Shown: positions 6,712-15,473, counted from the stretch's first letter. The stretch is 64,000 bases of DNA from Caloranaerobacter sp050286925 (GCF_050286925.1 NZ_JBFWFX010000007.1:1-64000), one strand, 5' to 3'. Notes: generated by a model not told the origin, from the letters alone. Numbers and translations are program-made.

Positions 6712-8619
6712 ATGAAAAATGTTATTATAGGTACTGCAGGACATATAGATCATGGGAAAACAACACTTATTAAAGCATTGACAGGTAGAGAAACCGATAG
6801 ATTAAAAGAAGAAAAAGAAAGAGGAATATCTATTGAGCTAGGTTTTACATATTTTGACTTGCCTAGTGGAAGAAGAGCAGGAATTATAGATGTTCCTGGG
6901 CATGAAAAATTTATTAAAAATATGCTAGCAGGCGTAATTGGTATGGATATTGTAATATTGGTTGTAGCAGCAGATGAAGGTGTTATGCCTCAGACCAAAG
7001 AACATTTAGATATATTGAATTTGTTAGATATTAAAAAGGGCTTAGTAGCAGTTACCAAAGCTGATTTAGTAGACGAAGATTGGTTAAGTCTTGTAATAGA
7101 TGATATCAAAATGCAGCTTAAAGGTACTTTTTTGGAAAACAGCCCAGTTATACCTGTATCCTCAACAAAAGGAATAGGAATTCGTGAACTTATAGAAACT
7201 ATAGATAAGCTTACAGAAGAAGTAGAAGAAAGAGATATTACGGAAACTCCAAGGTTACCAGTTGATAGGGCTTTTACAATATCAGGTTTTGGAACAGTAG
7301 TTACTGGTACATTAATATCTGGTAAATTTAAAGAGGGAGATGAAGTCCAAATTTTCCCTGGAAATAAAACAAGTAGAATTAGATCTATACAGGTACACGG
7401 TAAAAATACTAGTGAAGCTTATGCTGGCCAAAGAGTAGCAATAAATTTGGCTGGTATAAAAAAAGATGAAGTTGATAGGGGAAATGTGATAGCTCCTATA
7501 GGTTCAATGAAATCTACAATGATGTTAGATGTAAAACTACATTGTTTAAAAGATTCTAATAGGATTATAAAAAATCGTGCAAGATTGAGACTATATCTAG
7601 GTACTAGTGAAATATTAACAAGAGTAATATTACTTGATAGAGAAGAATTATATCCAGGAGAAAGTTGTTATGCCCAATTAAGGTTAGAAGAAGAAACAGT
7701 AGCTAAAAGAGGAGATAAATTTATTATTAGATTTTACTCGCCTATGGAAACAATTGGAGGTGGAGAAATATTAGATTCAAATCCACCAAAAAGAAAGAGG
7801 TTTGACGAAGCTATAATAAAGGAGTTTGAATTAAAAGAGAAAGGAAAGCCTGTTGATATAGTAGAAAACTTTATCAATGAAAATAGCAGAGAGTTTCCTA
7901 GTATAACAGATGTAGCAAAAAATACTGTTATTCCTCAGGATAAAATAGAGTTGCTAGTAAATGAATTACTGGAAAAAAATAAAATAGTTAGATTTAGCTT
8001 ATTAAATGATAAACACGTGATTCATAAGGATTATTTTTCTAAACTTACTAAAGATGTTATTGAAGAATTAAATACATATCATAGAAATAACCCATTAAAA
8101 TCAGGGATGCTAAAAGAGGAATTAAGAAGTAAATTATTAGGGCATATTAAACCTAAACTAGGTGATTTGGTGATAAATAAATTGAGCGAAGACGGTATAA
8201 TTAAAATTATATTTGATAAAGTTGCATTAAAAGATTTTGTTCCTGAATTTAATGATTTACAAAATGAAATAAAAAATCAGTTAGAGAGTATATACATAAA
8301 GGGAAAGTACGCGCCTCCTAGAAAAGATGAAGTAATATCCCAATTAAAATATAAGAAAGAAGAAGTTATACAAGTATATGATGCAATGATAGATCAAGGA
8401 ATACTTGTTAAAGTAACTGATGAATTAGCATTTCATAAAAAAGTATATGATGAATGTCTAGAAAAACTTAAAAAGTTTATTGAAGATAATGGTTCAATAA
8501 CATTGTCTCAATTTAGAGATTTACTAGGAACTAGTAGAAAGTTTGCTATAGCTTTGTTAGAAGATTTTGATAGAAAGAAGATTACTAAACGCATTGAAGA
8601 TAAGAGAGTTTTACTGTAA
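6712..8619 (+). CDS. selB: Selenocysteine-specific translation elongation factor
   Basis: 635 residues. The GTPase domain is at the N-terminus: GHIDHGKTTL (P-loop), DVPGHEKFIKNM (G3) and TKADLV (G4). Two beta-barrel domains follow (AFTISGFGTVVTGT is characteristic), then a C-terminal region of winged-helix repeats (about 370-635) that binds the SECIS element. It delivers Sec-tRNA(Sec) to UGA codons such as that in selD. Last gene of the selDAB operon. Confidence 0.97.
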   Translation: MKNVIIGTAGHIDHGKTTLIKALTGRETDRLKEEKERGISIELGFTYFDLPSGRRAGIIDVPGHEKFIKNMLAGVIGMDIVILVVAADEGVMPQTKEHLDILNLLDIKKGLVAVTKADLVDEDWLSLVIDDIKMQLKGTFLENSPVIPVSSTKGIGIRELIETIDKLTEEVEERDITETPRLPVDRAFTISGFGTVVTGTLISGKFKEGDEVQIFPGNKTSRIRSIQVHGKNTSEAYAGQRVAINLAGIKKDEVDRGNVIAPIGSMKSTMMLDVKLHCLKDSNRIIKNRARLRLYLGTSEILTRVILLDREELYPGESCYAQLRLEEETVAKRGDKFIIRFYSPMETIGGGEILDSNPPKRKRFDEAIIKEFELKEKGKPVDIVENFINENSREFPSITDVAKNTVIPQDKIELLVNELLEKNKIVRFSLLNDKHVIHKDYFSKLTKDVIEELNTYHRNNPLKSGMLKEELRSKLLGHIKPKLGDLVINKLSEDGIIKIIFDKVALKDFVPEFNDLQNEIKNQLESIYIKGKYAPPRKDEVISQLKYKKEEVIQVYDAMIDQGILVKVTDELAFHKKVYDECLEKLKKFIEDNGSITLSQFRDLLGTSRKFAIALLEDFDRKKITKRIEDKRVLL

Positions 8620-8637
8620 AATAGATAAAAAGACAAA

Positions 8638-8750
8638 GAACAAAATCTTCGATTTAAATAAATTATATAAGGTAGATTTTGCCTATATCCATTACGGAAA
8701 TTATATTTAAATAGTTTAATAAGAAATATAATTTCCTATGGATTATAAAA
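8638..8750. repeat. Interspersed palindromic repeat, copy A
   Basis: About 110 bp shared with 15265-15382 and, less exactly, 19200-19305. The left arm ATCCATTACGGAAATTATAT (8687-8706) pairs with ATATAATTTCCTATGGAT near 8726-8743. Ahead of the palindrome sits a shared GGTAGATTTTG segment. It lies between selB and the response regulator gene. It could be a miniature mobile element or a structured RNA; nothing inside it codes. Confidence 0.75.
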
Positions 8751-8824
8751 GAAGGATTTTTGATGAATTTTGTAGAATCATTTCAATGTAGATTGATTTT
8801 AAATAAATAATTTGAGGTGATAAG

Positions 8825-9517
8825 ATGGGCAATCATATTTTAATAGTAGACGATGAGCCCTTAATGGTTAAAGGTTTGAAGTATAGTTTGGAACAAGATG
8901 GATATAAAATAGATACTGCTTATGATGGTAATGAGGCTTTAAAAAAAGCTTTAGAAAATAGTTATGATTTAATCATACTAGATCTAATGCTTCCAGGAAT
9001 TGATGGGCTCGAGGTATGTCAAAAAATTAGAGAGAAATCACAAGTACCTATTATTATGCTAACAGCTAAAGGTGAAGATATAAATAAAATTTTAGGGCTT
9101 GAATATGGGGCTGATGATTATCTTACAAAACCTTTCAATATTTTAGAGTTAAAAGCAAGGATAAAGGCAATTCTTAGAAGGGTAGTAGCTAGAGAAACGA
9201 AAATAAGTGACCAAGTTATTAAAGTCGATAACTTTACGATAAATACTTTGGGTAGAAAAGTAACAGTAAGAGGTAAAGAAATTAATTTAACGGCAAAAGA
9301 ATTTGACTTACTTTTATTGCTTGCTTCTAATCCAGGTAAAGTTTTTAGTAGAGAGGAGCTATTAGAAGTTATTTGGGGATATGAATATTTTGGCGATTTG
9401 AGAACTGTTGATGTGCATATAAGGAGATTAAGAGAAAAAATAGAGAAAAACTCCAGTCAGCCTGAATACATTCTAACCAAATGGGGAGTTGGTTACTATT
9501 TTAGGAACAGAGCATAA
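8825..9517 (+). CDS. OmpR/PhoB-family response regulator
   Basis: 230 residues. The receiver domain (4-115) shows DDE near the start, the phosphorylated Asp in LIILDLMLPG (about residue 53), MLTAK and YLTKPF. The C-terminal winged-helix domain (about 130-228) has LTAKEFDLLLLL and VDVHIRRLREKIE. The start ATG has TTGAGGTGATAAG upstream. Its last codons overlap the downstream kinase gene. It resembles WalR/PhoP/ResD regulators, but targets cannot be read from the sequence. Confidence 0.93.
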   Translation: MGNHILIVDDEPLMVKGLKYSLEQDGYKIDTAYDGNEALKKALENSYDLIILDLMLPGIDGLEVCQKIREKSQVPIIMLTAKGEDINKILGLEYGADDYLTKPFNILELKARIKAILRRVVARETKISDQVIKVDNFTINTLGRKVTVRGKEINLTAKEFDLLLLLASNPGKVFSREELLEVIWGYEYFGDLRTVDVHIRRLREKIEKNSSQPEYILTKWGVGYYFRNRA

Positions 9518-10940
9518 AAGAAAAAGATTTGTTAGTATAAGGTGGAAGCTTGTGTCCACCTATTTATTATTGGTCTTAATATCACAAATGATAATTAGTA
9601 TTTTTATAAGTCAGAATATTCTAAACATCTATATACAGGAAAAACGTCAGGAAATATTAACCAAGTCTAATATTTTGTCCAATAGAATTAAGTTTTATTT
9701 GACGAATAATAAAATTTTAGTATTAGATAATCTATTAAAAACGCTTGTAGAAAATTATAGTAAAGAAATTAAAGCAAGAATAATAATAGTAGATAAAGAT
9801 AATATGGTTAAAAGTGATTCGAATAATGAGTTTGAAGGCTCTAGATTATATCATTCCGAAATTCAGAAAGCACTTGCGGGTATAAGTAATTCAAATGTTT
9901 ACAGTTTTAAAGAGTATGGACATGTTATGTATGTAGCAGTACCAATTATATTTGATGATGAAATAATAGGAGCTACATTTGTATCAGTATCATTAAATGA
10001 TATATATAATGTAGTTAATAGAATAAATAACAAACTGAGATTAATTTCTTTAGTAAGCATAATTTTAGTAGCAGTAATGAGCTTTATATTTGCAGATTTT
10101 ATAACAAAACCGATTTCTGAAATGACCAAAGCAATAACTAAAATGGCACAGGGGAATTTAGGACTAAAAGTAGAAATTAAAACAAATGATGAATTTAAGC
10201 AGTTAGCTAATGCTTTTAATGTTATGAGTACTAAACTAAGTCAAGTTGATAAACAGAGAAAAGATTTTGTAGCAAATGTTTCACATGAATTAAGAACACC
10301 ATTATCTTCTATTAAATTACTTTCTGAGTCTTTACTACATCAAAAAGAAGTAGATGCTTCAGTTTATAGAGAATTTTTGCAGGATATAGATTCAGAAATA
10401 GATAGACTAAATAGTATAATTGACGATTTGCTTATCTTAGTGGATTTGGATAAAGAAAAATTAACACTTGACTTTAAAACAACATATATTAACTTTTTCT
10501 TAGAAAAAATAATTGCTAGACTTAAGCCTTTAGCTGACAATAAGAAAATTAGTTTAGATTATATAGAAAAGGAAAAAATTCAGATAAAGGTAGATACTAA
10601 TAAAATACAGCAAGCTGTAATAAATATTATTCATAATGCAATTAAATATACTCCTGAGGGAGGTAGAGTAGAGGTTAAACTATATACTGAAGGAGATTAT
10701 GTAGTGATTCGTGTTAAAGACAATGGAATAGGTATACCTAAAGAGAGTTTGCCCCAAATTTTTGATAGATTTTATAGAGTTGACAAGGCTAGGTCAAGAA
10801 GTACTGGAGGTACTGGTTTAGGACTATCAATTGCACATCAAATAGTAAGTTTACATCAGGGAACTATAGAGGTAGAAAGTGAATTAGGAAAGGGAAGTAC
10901 ATTTTATATTAAGATACCTATTGATTTAAACTTAGCTTAA
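9489..10940 (+). CDS. Membrane sensor histidine kinase (PhoR/WalK-like)
   Basis: Up to 483 residues. Membrane helices at about 21-45 and 185-205 flank an extracellular sensor region. A HAMP linker (SEMTKAITKMAQGNLGLKV), HisKA box FVANVSHELRTPLSS with the phosphorylated His near residue 266, and an ATPase domain (NIIHNAIKYTPEGG, DNGIGIP, GGTGLGLSIAHQIV) follow. The start is uncertain: TTG 9489 overlaps the regulator gene by 29 bases and has a purine-rich site immediately adjacent; no ATG precedes the first helix. Partner of the preceding response regulator. Confidence 0.92.
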   Translation: MVTILGTEHKRKRFVSIRWKLVSTYLLLVLISQMIISIFISQNILNIYIQEKRQEILTKSNILSNRIKFYLTNNKILVLDNLLKTLVENYSKEIKARIIIVDKDNMVKSDSNNEFEGSRLYHSEIQKALAGISNSNVYSFKEYGHVMYVAVPIIFDDEIIGATFVSVSLNDIYNVVNRINNKLRLISLVSIILVAVMSFIFADFITKPISEMTKAITKMAQGNLGLKVEIKTNDEFKQLANAFNVMSTKLSQVDKQRKDFVANVSHELRTPLSSIKLLSESLLHQKEVDASVYREFLQDIDSEIDRLNSIIDDLLILVDLDKEKLTLDFKTTYINFFLEKIIARLKPLADNKKISLDYIEKEKIQIKVDTNKIQQAVINIIHNAIKYTPEGGRVEVKLYTEGDYVVIRVKDNGIGIPKESLPQIFDRFYRVDKARSRSTGGTGLGLSIAHQIVSLHQGTIEVESELGKGSTFYIKIPIDLNLA

Positions 10941-10954
10941 TTTGGGGTGTTAAG

Positions 10955-11839
10955 ATGAAAAGTAAAATCTTAATATTAGCTTTGAGTTTTATTTTCTTTT
11001 TTACTGGTTGTAATAAAAATAAAACAATTTATGAAGAAACAAATAGTTATTTGCCTATTAGTCCCTTTCCTAAAAAAAATATTCATAATATAACCCTCTA
11101 TTTTCCAGATAAAGATTTAAACTATTTAGTTCCTGAAATTAGAGAAGTTGATATAAGAAACTATCCGATTGAAAAAATAGTTATTGAAGAATTATTAAAG
11201 GGACCACGTAACGAACAATTAACTAATTTAATTCCTTCAGGAACGAGACTAATTTCAACTGACATTATTGGGGAAGTTATATACTTAAATTTTTCGAAGG
11301 AATTAATAAAAGAAGGTTTAAGTGAGAAAGAAGAAGCTTTAGTATTATATTCTATTATTAATTCAGCTGCACAGATTGAGAATGTGGATAAAGTACAGAT
11401 ACTTATAGAAGGTGAAGCTAGAGAAGTATTTTATAAATATTTTACTATTGATAAACCTAAAGAGCCTAGTTCATTAATTATCAATAATAAATATGTTAGT
11501 CCGATTAGTACAGTTATAGAATATTATAATAATATTATTAGCCAAAACTATATTGAAGTTGCTAATTTATTTCATATTAATGAAGAAAAAAATATGAATT
11601 ATTATACTATAGGGGCTTATTTTCAGAATTACTATGGTAATATTTCAGAATATTTAGTGAAAGAGTATAAAATAAATAATTATGATAAATTTGTAAATGT
11701 TTATGTAGTTTTAGAATTGTTCTATAACAACGATATGAATAAGAAAACTCAGGAGCAGGAGTTTATTTTAATTTTAGAAAATAGTAGGTTTAAAATTAAT
11801 GAAATATTAAATAAAAATTTTCTTATAGACATAAAGTGA
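10955..11839 (+). CDS. GerMN-domain lipoprotein
   Basis: 294 residues with a lipoprotein signal peptide (FFFTGC, lipidated Cys19). Residues about 45-165 match the GerMN (sporulation and spore germination) fold: ITLYFPDKD...LV.E.R, IVIEELLKGP, L.PSGT.L, YLNFSKEL, LVLYSI..S. The rest is an NTF2-like or unknown domain. It follows the histidine kinase by 14 bases, so it is probably cotranscribed and may act with the sensor at the cell surface. A similar kinase-lipoprotein coupling is known in other Firmicutes; the specific role here is not evident. Confidence 0.85.
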   Translation: MKSKILILALSFIFFFTGCNKNKTIYEETNSYLPISPFPKKNIHNITLYFPDKDLNYLVPEIREVDIRNYPIEKIVIEELLKGPRNEQLTNLIPSGTRLISTDIIGEVIYLNFSKELIKEGLSEKEEALVLYSIINSAAQIENVDKVQILIEGEAREVFYKYFTIDKPKEPSSLIINNKYVSPISTVIEYYNNIISQNYIEVANLFHINEEKNMNYYTIGAYFQNYYGNISEYLVKEYKINNYDKFVNVYVVLELFYNNDMNKKTQEQEFILILENSRFKINEILNKNFLIDIK

Positions 11840-11844
11840 AAAAC

Positions 11845-11870
11845 ATTTTATTAAAAATAAAATATTTTTT
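11845..11870 (+). terminator. Terminator after the two-component/GerMN operon
   Basis: ATTTTATT and AATAAAAT form an 8-bp stem with a 3-base loop, followed by TATTTTTT. AT-only stem, so moderate confidence. Confidence 0.5.
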
Positions 11871-11902
11871 GTAGGTTTTCATATGTTAAAATAAAAAAGT
11901 AC

Positions 11903-11931
11903 TTGAAAATATATTAAAAAATCACTATAAT
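11903..11931 (+). promoter_or_regulatory. Sigma-A promoter of the tRNA-Sec gene
   Basis: TTGAAA (11903-11908), a 17-base spacer, then TATAAT (11926-11931). Transcription would begin about 10 bases before the mature tRNA. Confidence 0.75.
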
Positions 11932-11949
11932 TAATATTGCAGCAGTAAT

Positions 11950-12046
11950 GGGGATAGATGGCGGCTGGTGTCGCCTCTGGTCTTCAAAACCAGTACGGGG
12001 CGTTAGGAGCGTCCTGGGTGGGTTCGATTCCCACATATCCCCGCCA
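11950..12046 (+). tRNA. selC: tRNA-Sec (anticodon UCA)
   Basis: 97 bases with encoded CCA. The acceptor arm GGGGATA/TATCCCC is followed by discriminator G. The anticodon stem CTGGT/ACCAG holds loop CTTCAAA with anticodon TCA at 11984-11986. A long variable arm and T-arm GTGGGTTCGATTCCCAC are present. Length, anticodon and long extra arm are typical of bacterial tRNA-Sec. It completes the selA/B/C/D set and sits 3.3 kb after selB, as a separate transcription unit with its own promoter and terminator. Confidence 0.96.
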
Positions 12047-12070
12047 TTAATTAATATTTAGAGAAGGTAT

Positions 12071-12093
12071 GCGGCATGAAAGTCGCTTTTTTT
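12071..12093 (+). terminator. Terminator of tRNA-Sec
   Basis: GCGGC and GTCGC (one G-U pair) form a short stem, followed by seven T. It lies 25 bases past the tRNA. Confidence 0.65.
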
Positions 12094-12119
12094 GTTTTTT
12101 GCATTTTTTGTTACATTCT

Positions 12120-12147
12120 TTGAATTTAATTTTGGGATTGGTATAAT
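12120..12147 (+). promoter_or_regulatory. Sigma-A promoter of the UspA-like gene
   Basis: TTGAAT (12120-12125), 16-base spacer with TGG before the -10, TATAAT (12142-12147). It leaves a leader of about 60 bases. Confidence 0.65.
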
Positions 12148-12215
12148 TATAGTAGTAGGGTATTGAAAATATATTTACATTTAAGTATAAATTGCTTATT
12201 GAAAGGGGATTTCCT

Positions 12216-12599
12216 ATGAGTTCAGGAAAAAATATAATGGTTTGTGTTACACAACAAAAAACTTGTGAAAGATTAATTATGAAAGGATATAAGGCTGTAA
12301 GAAGCGATAATGATAAATTATTTGTAATACATGTGGTTAACGAAAAAGATAAGTTCTTGAATAATTCAAGTGATGGAGAGGCTTTAGAATATTTATTTAA
12401 TGTTTCAAAAAAAGTAGGTGCTGATTTAACTGTATTAAGATCAAAAGACGTAGTGAAAGCTATGACTGATTTTGCTAAAAATCACAATATTACTAATATT
12501 ATTATGGGTGCTTCGCCAGATGGTGAAGATTTAAAAGATCATAAAATAGCAATGAAACTAAAGCAGATGTTACCATTTGTTGACTTTACTATTATTTAG
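12216..12599 (+). CDS. Universal stress protein (UspA-like)
   Basis: 127 residues from the ATG at 12216, chosen because AAAGGGGAT lies 5-6 bases upstream; an in-frame TTG at 12192 lacks such a site. The fold pattern is a beta strand KNIMVCVT at the start, LFVIHVV, then VVKAMTDFAKNHNITNIIMGAS, as in UspA-type adenine-nucleotide-binding domains and the KdpD Usp domain. The function in this organism is not evident. It is followed by a DsrE-like gene. Confidence 0.75.
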   Translation: MSSGKNIMVCVTQQKTCERLIMKGYKAVRSDNDKLFVIHVVNEKDKFLNNSSDGEALEYLFNVSKKVGADLTVLRSKDVVKAMTDFAKNHNITNIIMGASPDGEDLKDHKIAMKLKQMLPFVDFTII

Positions 12600-12618
12600 A
12601 AATAGTTGAATTAAACAA

Positions 12619-12671
12619 ACTCTCTTGGGAATAATAAAAATACTGTAAATAATATATTTATCCAAGGGAGT
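12619..12671 (+). promoter_or_regulatory. Hairpin containing the dsrE-like gene's ribosome binding site
   Basis: ACTCTCTTGG (12619-12628) pairs with CCAAGGGAGT (12662-12671), 10 bp with one U-G pair and a 33-base loop. The right arm contains the AAGGGAG ribosome binding site of the gene starting at 12678. A short TTTT follows, so it could also be a weak terminator of the Usp gene. Confidence 0.55.
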
Positions 12672-12677
12672 GTTTTC

Positions 12678-13154
12678 ATGGGAAAAAGATTAAATTTACT
12701 AGTATTTAGTGGTGATTATGATAAAGCTTTAGCTTCTTTAATTATTGCTAATGGTGCCAAGGATTTAGGTATAGATGTAACTATGTTTTTTGCATTTTGG
12801 GGCTTATTAGTTATAAGAGACCCAACCAAATTAGAATTTGAAAAGAAATCTTTTCTTCAAAAGATATTTAGTTTTTTTATACCAAAGGGAATTGAGAATT
12901 TGAGTTTATCAAAAATGAATATGGGTGGAATGGGACAGAAAATGTTAAAAAAGATGATGAAAGAAAGTAATAAACCACTACTTGTTGATTTTTTAAATGG
13001 TGCTAGAAAAAAAGGAGTTAAATTCTATGGTTGTAAGTTATCACAAGAGGTAATGGGTTTTAAAAAAGAAGAATTAATACCAGAAGTAGAAATTATAGAA
13101 GTATATGAATATCTCAAAGATGCTTTAGAGTCAGATATACAATTATTCATCTGA
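12678..13154 (+). CDS. DsrE/DsrF-like sulfur-relay or peroxiredoxin-type protein
   Basis: 158 residues. LNLLVFSGDYDKALASLIIANGA near the start, DVTMFFAFWGL, and KFYGCKLSQEVMGF with a single conserved Cys (about residue 121) fit the DsrE/DrsH (peroxiredoxin-like) family, which binds or relays sulfur through that cysteine. A Met/Lys-rich loop near 90-105 is typical of this subgroup. The start ATG has AAGGGAG upstream, inside a hairpin. Followed 19 bases later by the YkvA gene. Confidence 0.82.
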   Translation: MGKRLNLLVFSGDYDKALASLIIANGAKDLGIDVTMFFAFWGLLVIRDPTKLEFEKKSFLQKIFSFFIPKGIENLSLSKMNMGGMGQKMLKKMMKESNKPLLVDFLNGARKKGVKFYGCKLSQEVMGFKKEELIPEVEIIEVYEYLKDALESDIQLFI

Positions 13155-13173
13155 ATAAAAATGGGGGGACATT

Positions 13174-13449
13174 ATGTCTTTTATTAAAAGAGCATCTACA
13201 GCTATAAAATATTTATTAGATAGTAACGTTCCATTTTCAAAAAAGATATGGATTATATTAGGACTTATCTATTTAATTAGTCCAATTGATTTATTACCAG
13301 AACCGATATTAGGGTTTGGGATTATTGATGATATAGTTTTGATATTATACATTCTAGCTAAGCTAGCTGAGGATTTAGATGAATATATAAATAAAGAGAA
13401 TAAAATAATAGAAAATGTCGAATATGAAGTTAAAAACGAAAAAGATTAA
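13174..13449 (+). CDS. YkvA-family (DUF1232) membrane protein
   Basis: 91 residues. The hallmark LIYLISPIDLLPEPILGFGIIDDIVLI lies at about residues 31-58 and marks the DUF1232/YkvA family, membrane-associated proteins without an established function. The start ATG has GGGGGG upstream. Probably cotranscribed with the DsrE-like gene. Confidence 0.9.
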   Translation: MSFIKRASTAIKYLLDSNVPFSKKIWIILGLIYLISPIDLLPEPILGFGIIDDIVLILYILAKLAEDLDEYINKENKIIENVEYEVKNEKD

Positions 13450-13477
13450 ATATATTCATATTTGATGTCTAAAAACT

Positions 13478-13506
13478 GTGACAATTCGCATAAAAAATGG
13501 TAAAAT
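13478..13506 (+). promoter_or_regulatory. Promoter of the pseudokinase-like gene
   Basis: GTGACA (13478-13483), 17-base spacer, TAAAAT (13501-13506), about 30 bases before the start codon. Confidence 0.5.
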
Positions 13507-13536
13507 AGACATATAGTCAATCGAAAGGAAGATTAT

Positions 13537-14922
13537 ATGTCGAGTAAAATATTTGAAAATCTTACCGCTATAGACATATATATTGAGAATAAACATCAGA
13601 AAATTATAAGATGTAAAGGTAAAATTTCTGGTGATGAGTATCTAGTAAATATTTTATTTGACAAGAGTTTATTTAAAAAAGAAGAATTAATTATATTAAA
13701 AGAAGAATTTGATTTAGTAGAAAAGGTTGAAGAAACTGAAAAAGGTGTTTATATAATTACTAGGCACGATGTCTATGAGAATATTTATGAACATATTCAA
13801 AAAAATAAAATTACCCTTAGCAATCAAATCAATTATGCAACTTTGATTTTAGAGAAAATAAATAAGATTAAACATTTACCATTAGAAGTTATATCATCAG
13901 CTGCAAAAAGTAACAATATTAAAGTAGATAAAAGTAATAAGTTGATTTTTACAGGACTAATAATTTTATCTGATGATAAACCTGTATCGTATGGTCAGAT
14001 TTTAAAAGATATTGCCAATTTATTACATATAATTTTTGACGGTAATGAAATTTATAATGATAAAATATCTAAAGAAATACCACCAGATATACAAAAAATA
14101 ATTGTAAAGTGTTTGGAAGAAAGATATGCGACTTTTGATGAAGTATTAAAAGATTTGAAATCATCTAAAATATACAGATTGATAAATCCAGAAAGAGAAG
14201 AAGGAAGAAAGATTCACTCTGTTAGAACTAATTTAAAAAAGAGAAAAATGAAATTCAAGATTAAAAAAGGTGCTCTTGTTTTAAGTATAATTGCATTTGT
14301 GTTATTGCCGTTTGTAGCTATTTCAATAGGCAAGATGATAAAATTAAATAAAGAAATAAAAGTTCCAATGAATAAAGAAATTACTATAGATGACTTAGAA
14401 AGCAAAAATAAAACACAAGAAAATGGTATATCTGAGCAAGATGATGTTGTAGATAAAGAAAGTGATAATACTTATGATGATGAAGAACTTTTAAGTTACT
14501 TTGATGAGGAGATGATTAATTCATTAGGGGAAACAAATATAGCGAGTATTTCCGAAGAAAAAATTTTTCAAGGTAGTTATTCTCTTAAAGTAGACAATTC
14601 TAAGGGTAAAAATGAAGAGTTTTTAATAGGATTAGTTGATTTGAATAACGAGAAATTTGATTATTTAAAAAATAGGAATGTAGATATTTCTATGTGGATA
14701 AATTCAAATCAAACACAAGATGCAATTATAACTTTGGAATTAATGAATAAAGATAAAATCCTCAGCAAAGTTAGCAAAAAAATATATATTATTAAAGATA
14801 ATTGGACTTTATATAATTTAAATATAAATACAGATGCAGGAGATTATATAAAGATTTATATCACATCTGAAAAAGCAAGCGATATATGGATAGATTCATT
14901 TTCAGTAGAAATATTAAAGTAG
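13537..14922 (+). CDS. Pseudokinase-like protein with one membrane helix and an extracellular beta domain
   Basis: 461 residues in three parts. Residues 1-225 resemble a degenerate Ser/Thr-kinase-like domain: the end reads EIPPDIQKIIVKCLEERYATFDEVLKDLK, like the last helices of a kinase C-lobe, but no glycine loop, HRD or DFG motif is visible. A basic stretch and a membrane helix follow (about 245-267). The outer part has an acidic linker and a domain of about 130 residues (FQGSYSLKVDNS, DISMWINSN, WTLYNLNI, DIWIDSFSVEIL) with the look of a carbohydrate-binding jelly roll. Start ATG with AAAGGAAG upstream. Function unknown; a signalling link between wall and cytoplasm is inference. Confidence 0.75.
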   Translation: MSSKIFENLTAIDIYIENKHQKIIRCKGKISGDEYLVNILFDKSLFKKEELIILKEEFDLVEKVEETEKGVYIITRHDVYENIYEHIQKNKITLSNQINYATLILEKINKIKHLPLEVISSAAKSNNIKVDKSNKLIFTGLIILSDDKPVSYGQILKDIANLLHIIFDGNEIYNDKISKEIPPDIQKIIVKCLEERYATFDEVLKDLKSSKIYRLINPEREEGRKIHSVRTNLKKRKMKFKIKKGALVLSIIAFVLLPFVAISIGKMIKLNKEIKVPMNKEITIDDLESKNKTQENGISEQDDVVDKESDNTYDDEELLSYFDEEMINSLGETNIASISEEKIFQGSYSLKVDNSKGKNEEFLIGLVDLNNEKFDYLKNRNVDISMWINSNQTQDAIITLELMNKDKILSKVSKKIYIIKDNWTLYNLNINTDAGDYIKIYITSEKASDIWIDSFSVEILK

Positions 14923-14939
14923 GGCATATTGCCCTACTT
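14917..14939. terminator. Hairpin between convergent genes
   Basis: AAGTAGGGC/GCCCTACTT, 9-bp perfect stem with a 5-base loop, overlaps the stop of the pseudokinase gene and precedes the SASP stop on the other strand. No long T run, so termination is less certain. Confidence 0.55.
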
Positions 14940-14944
14940 ATGTA

Positions 14945-15175
14945 TCATTTAAGTTTATTTGCTAAATCACGTTCTGCTTGTTCTATCATTCTTCTAACCA
15001 TGTATCCTCCTACATATCCTGCATATTTACCACCGTTTTTTAAAACTTCCCTTGTAATTGGGTCTATGTCTTCTCTTTCGTGTATTTTATCAAGACCTAA
15101 TTCGTTTGCAATTTCTAGTTTTAATTCCATTAAAGCTTGTCGTGCTTCTGGAGCAGGTCTATTTCTTTTTGCCAT
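14945..15175 (-). CDS. Alpha/beta-type small acid-soluble spore protein
   Basis: 76 residues. Family signatures are ALMELKLEIANELGL (the region cut by the GPR protease during germination) and GGYMVRRMIEQAE in the C-terminal half. These proteins coat and protect DNA in the dormant spore. Start ATG with AAAGGAG upstream on the minus strand. The matching protease gene, gpr, is at 61212. The extra charged segment between the two conserved helices (DKIHEREDIDPITREVLKNG) is usual in clostridial members. Confidence 0.93.
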   Translation of the reverse strand: MAKRNRPAPEARQALMELKLEIANELGLDKIHEREDIDPITREVLKNGGKYAGYVGGYMVRRMIEQAERDLANKLK

Positions 15176-15264
15176 TTCAACAACTCCTTTCTTTTTTATT
15201 TATAGTTTTCCTAATATTTATTTAATTAAATCATGATAAATTTACCAAATTGCAAATAGAATAT

Positions 15265-15382
15265 GAACAAAATCATCGATTTAAATAGATTTAGGTAGAT
15301 TTTGTTGAAATCCATTACAGAAATTATATTTGATTTTATTCGTAATTTAATAAGGTATATAATTTCCTATGGATTATAAAAA
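15265..15382. repeat. Interspersed palindromic repeat, copy B
   Basis: Second copy of the element at 8638. Left arm ATCCATTACAGAAATTATAT (15310-15329), right arm ATATAATTTCCTATGGAT (15357-15374). It starts with the same GAACAAAATC and GATTTAAATA segments. Located between the divergent SASP and ATPase genes. Confidence 0.8.
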
Positions 15383-15473
15383 AGAGACATGCACAAAAAA
15401 ATCGTGTTGCAATATACTATAAATTAGATAAGACAAAAGCGATAATGAATATCAATTGAAAAGGAGGATTATT

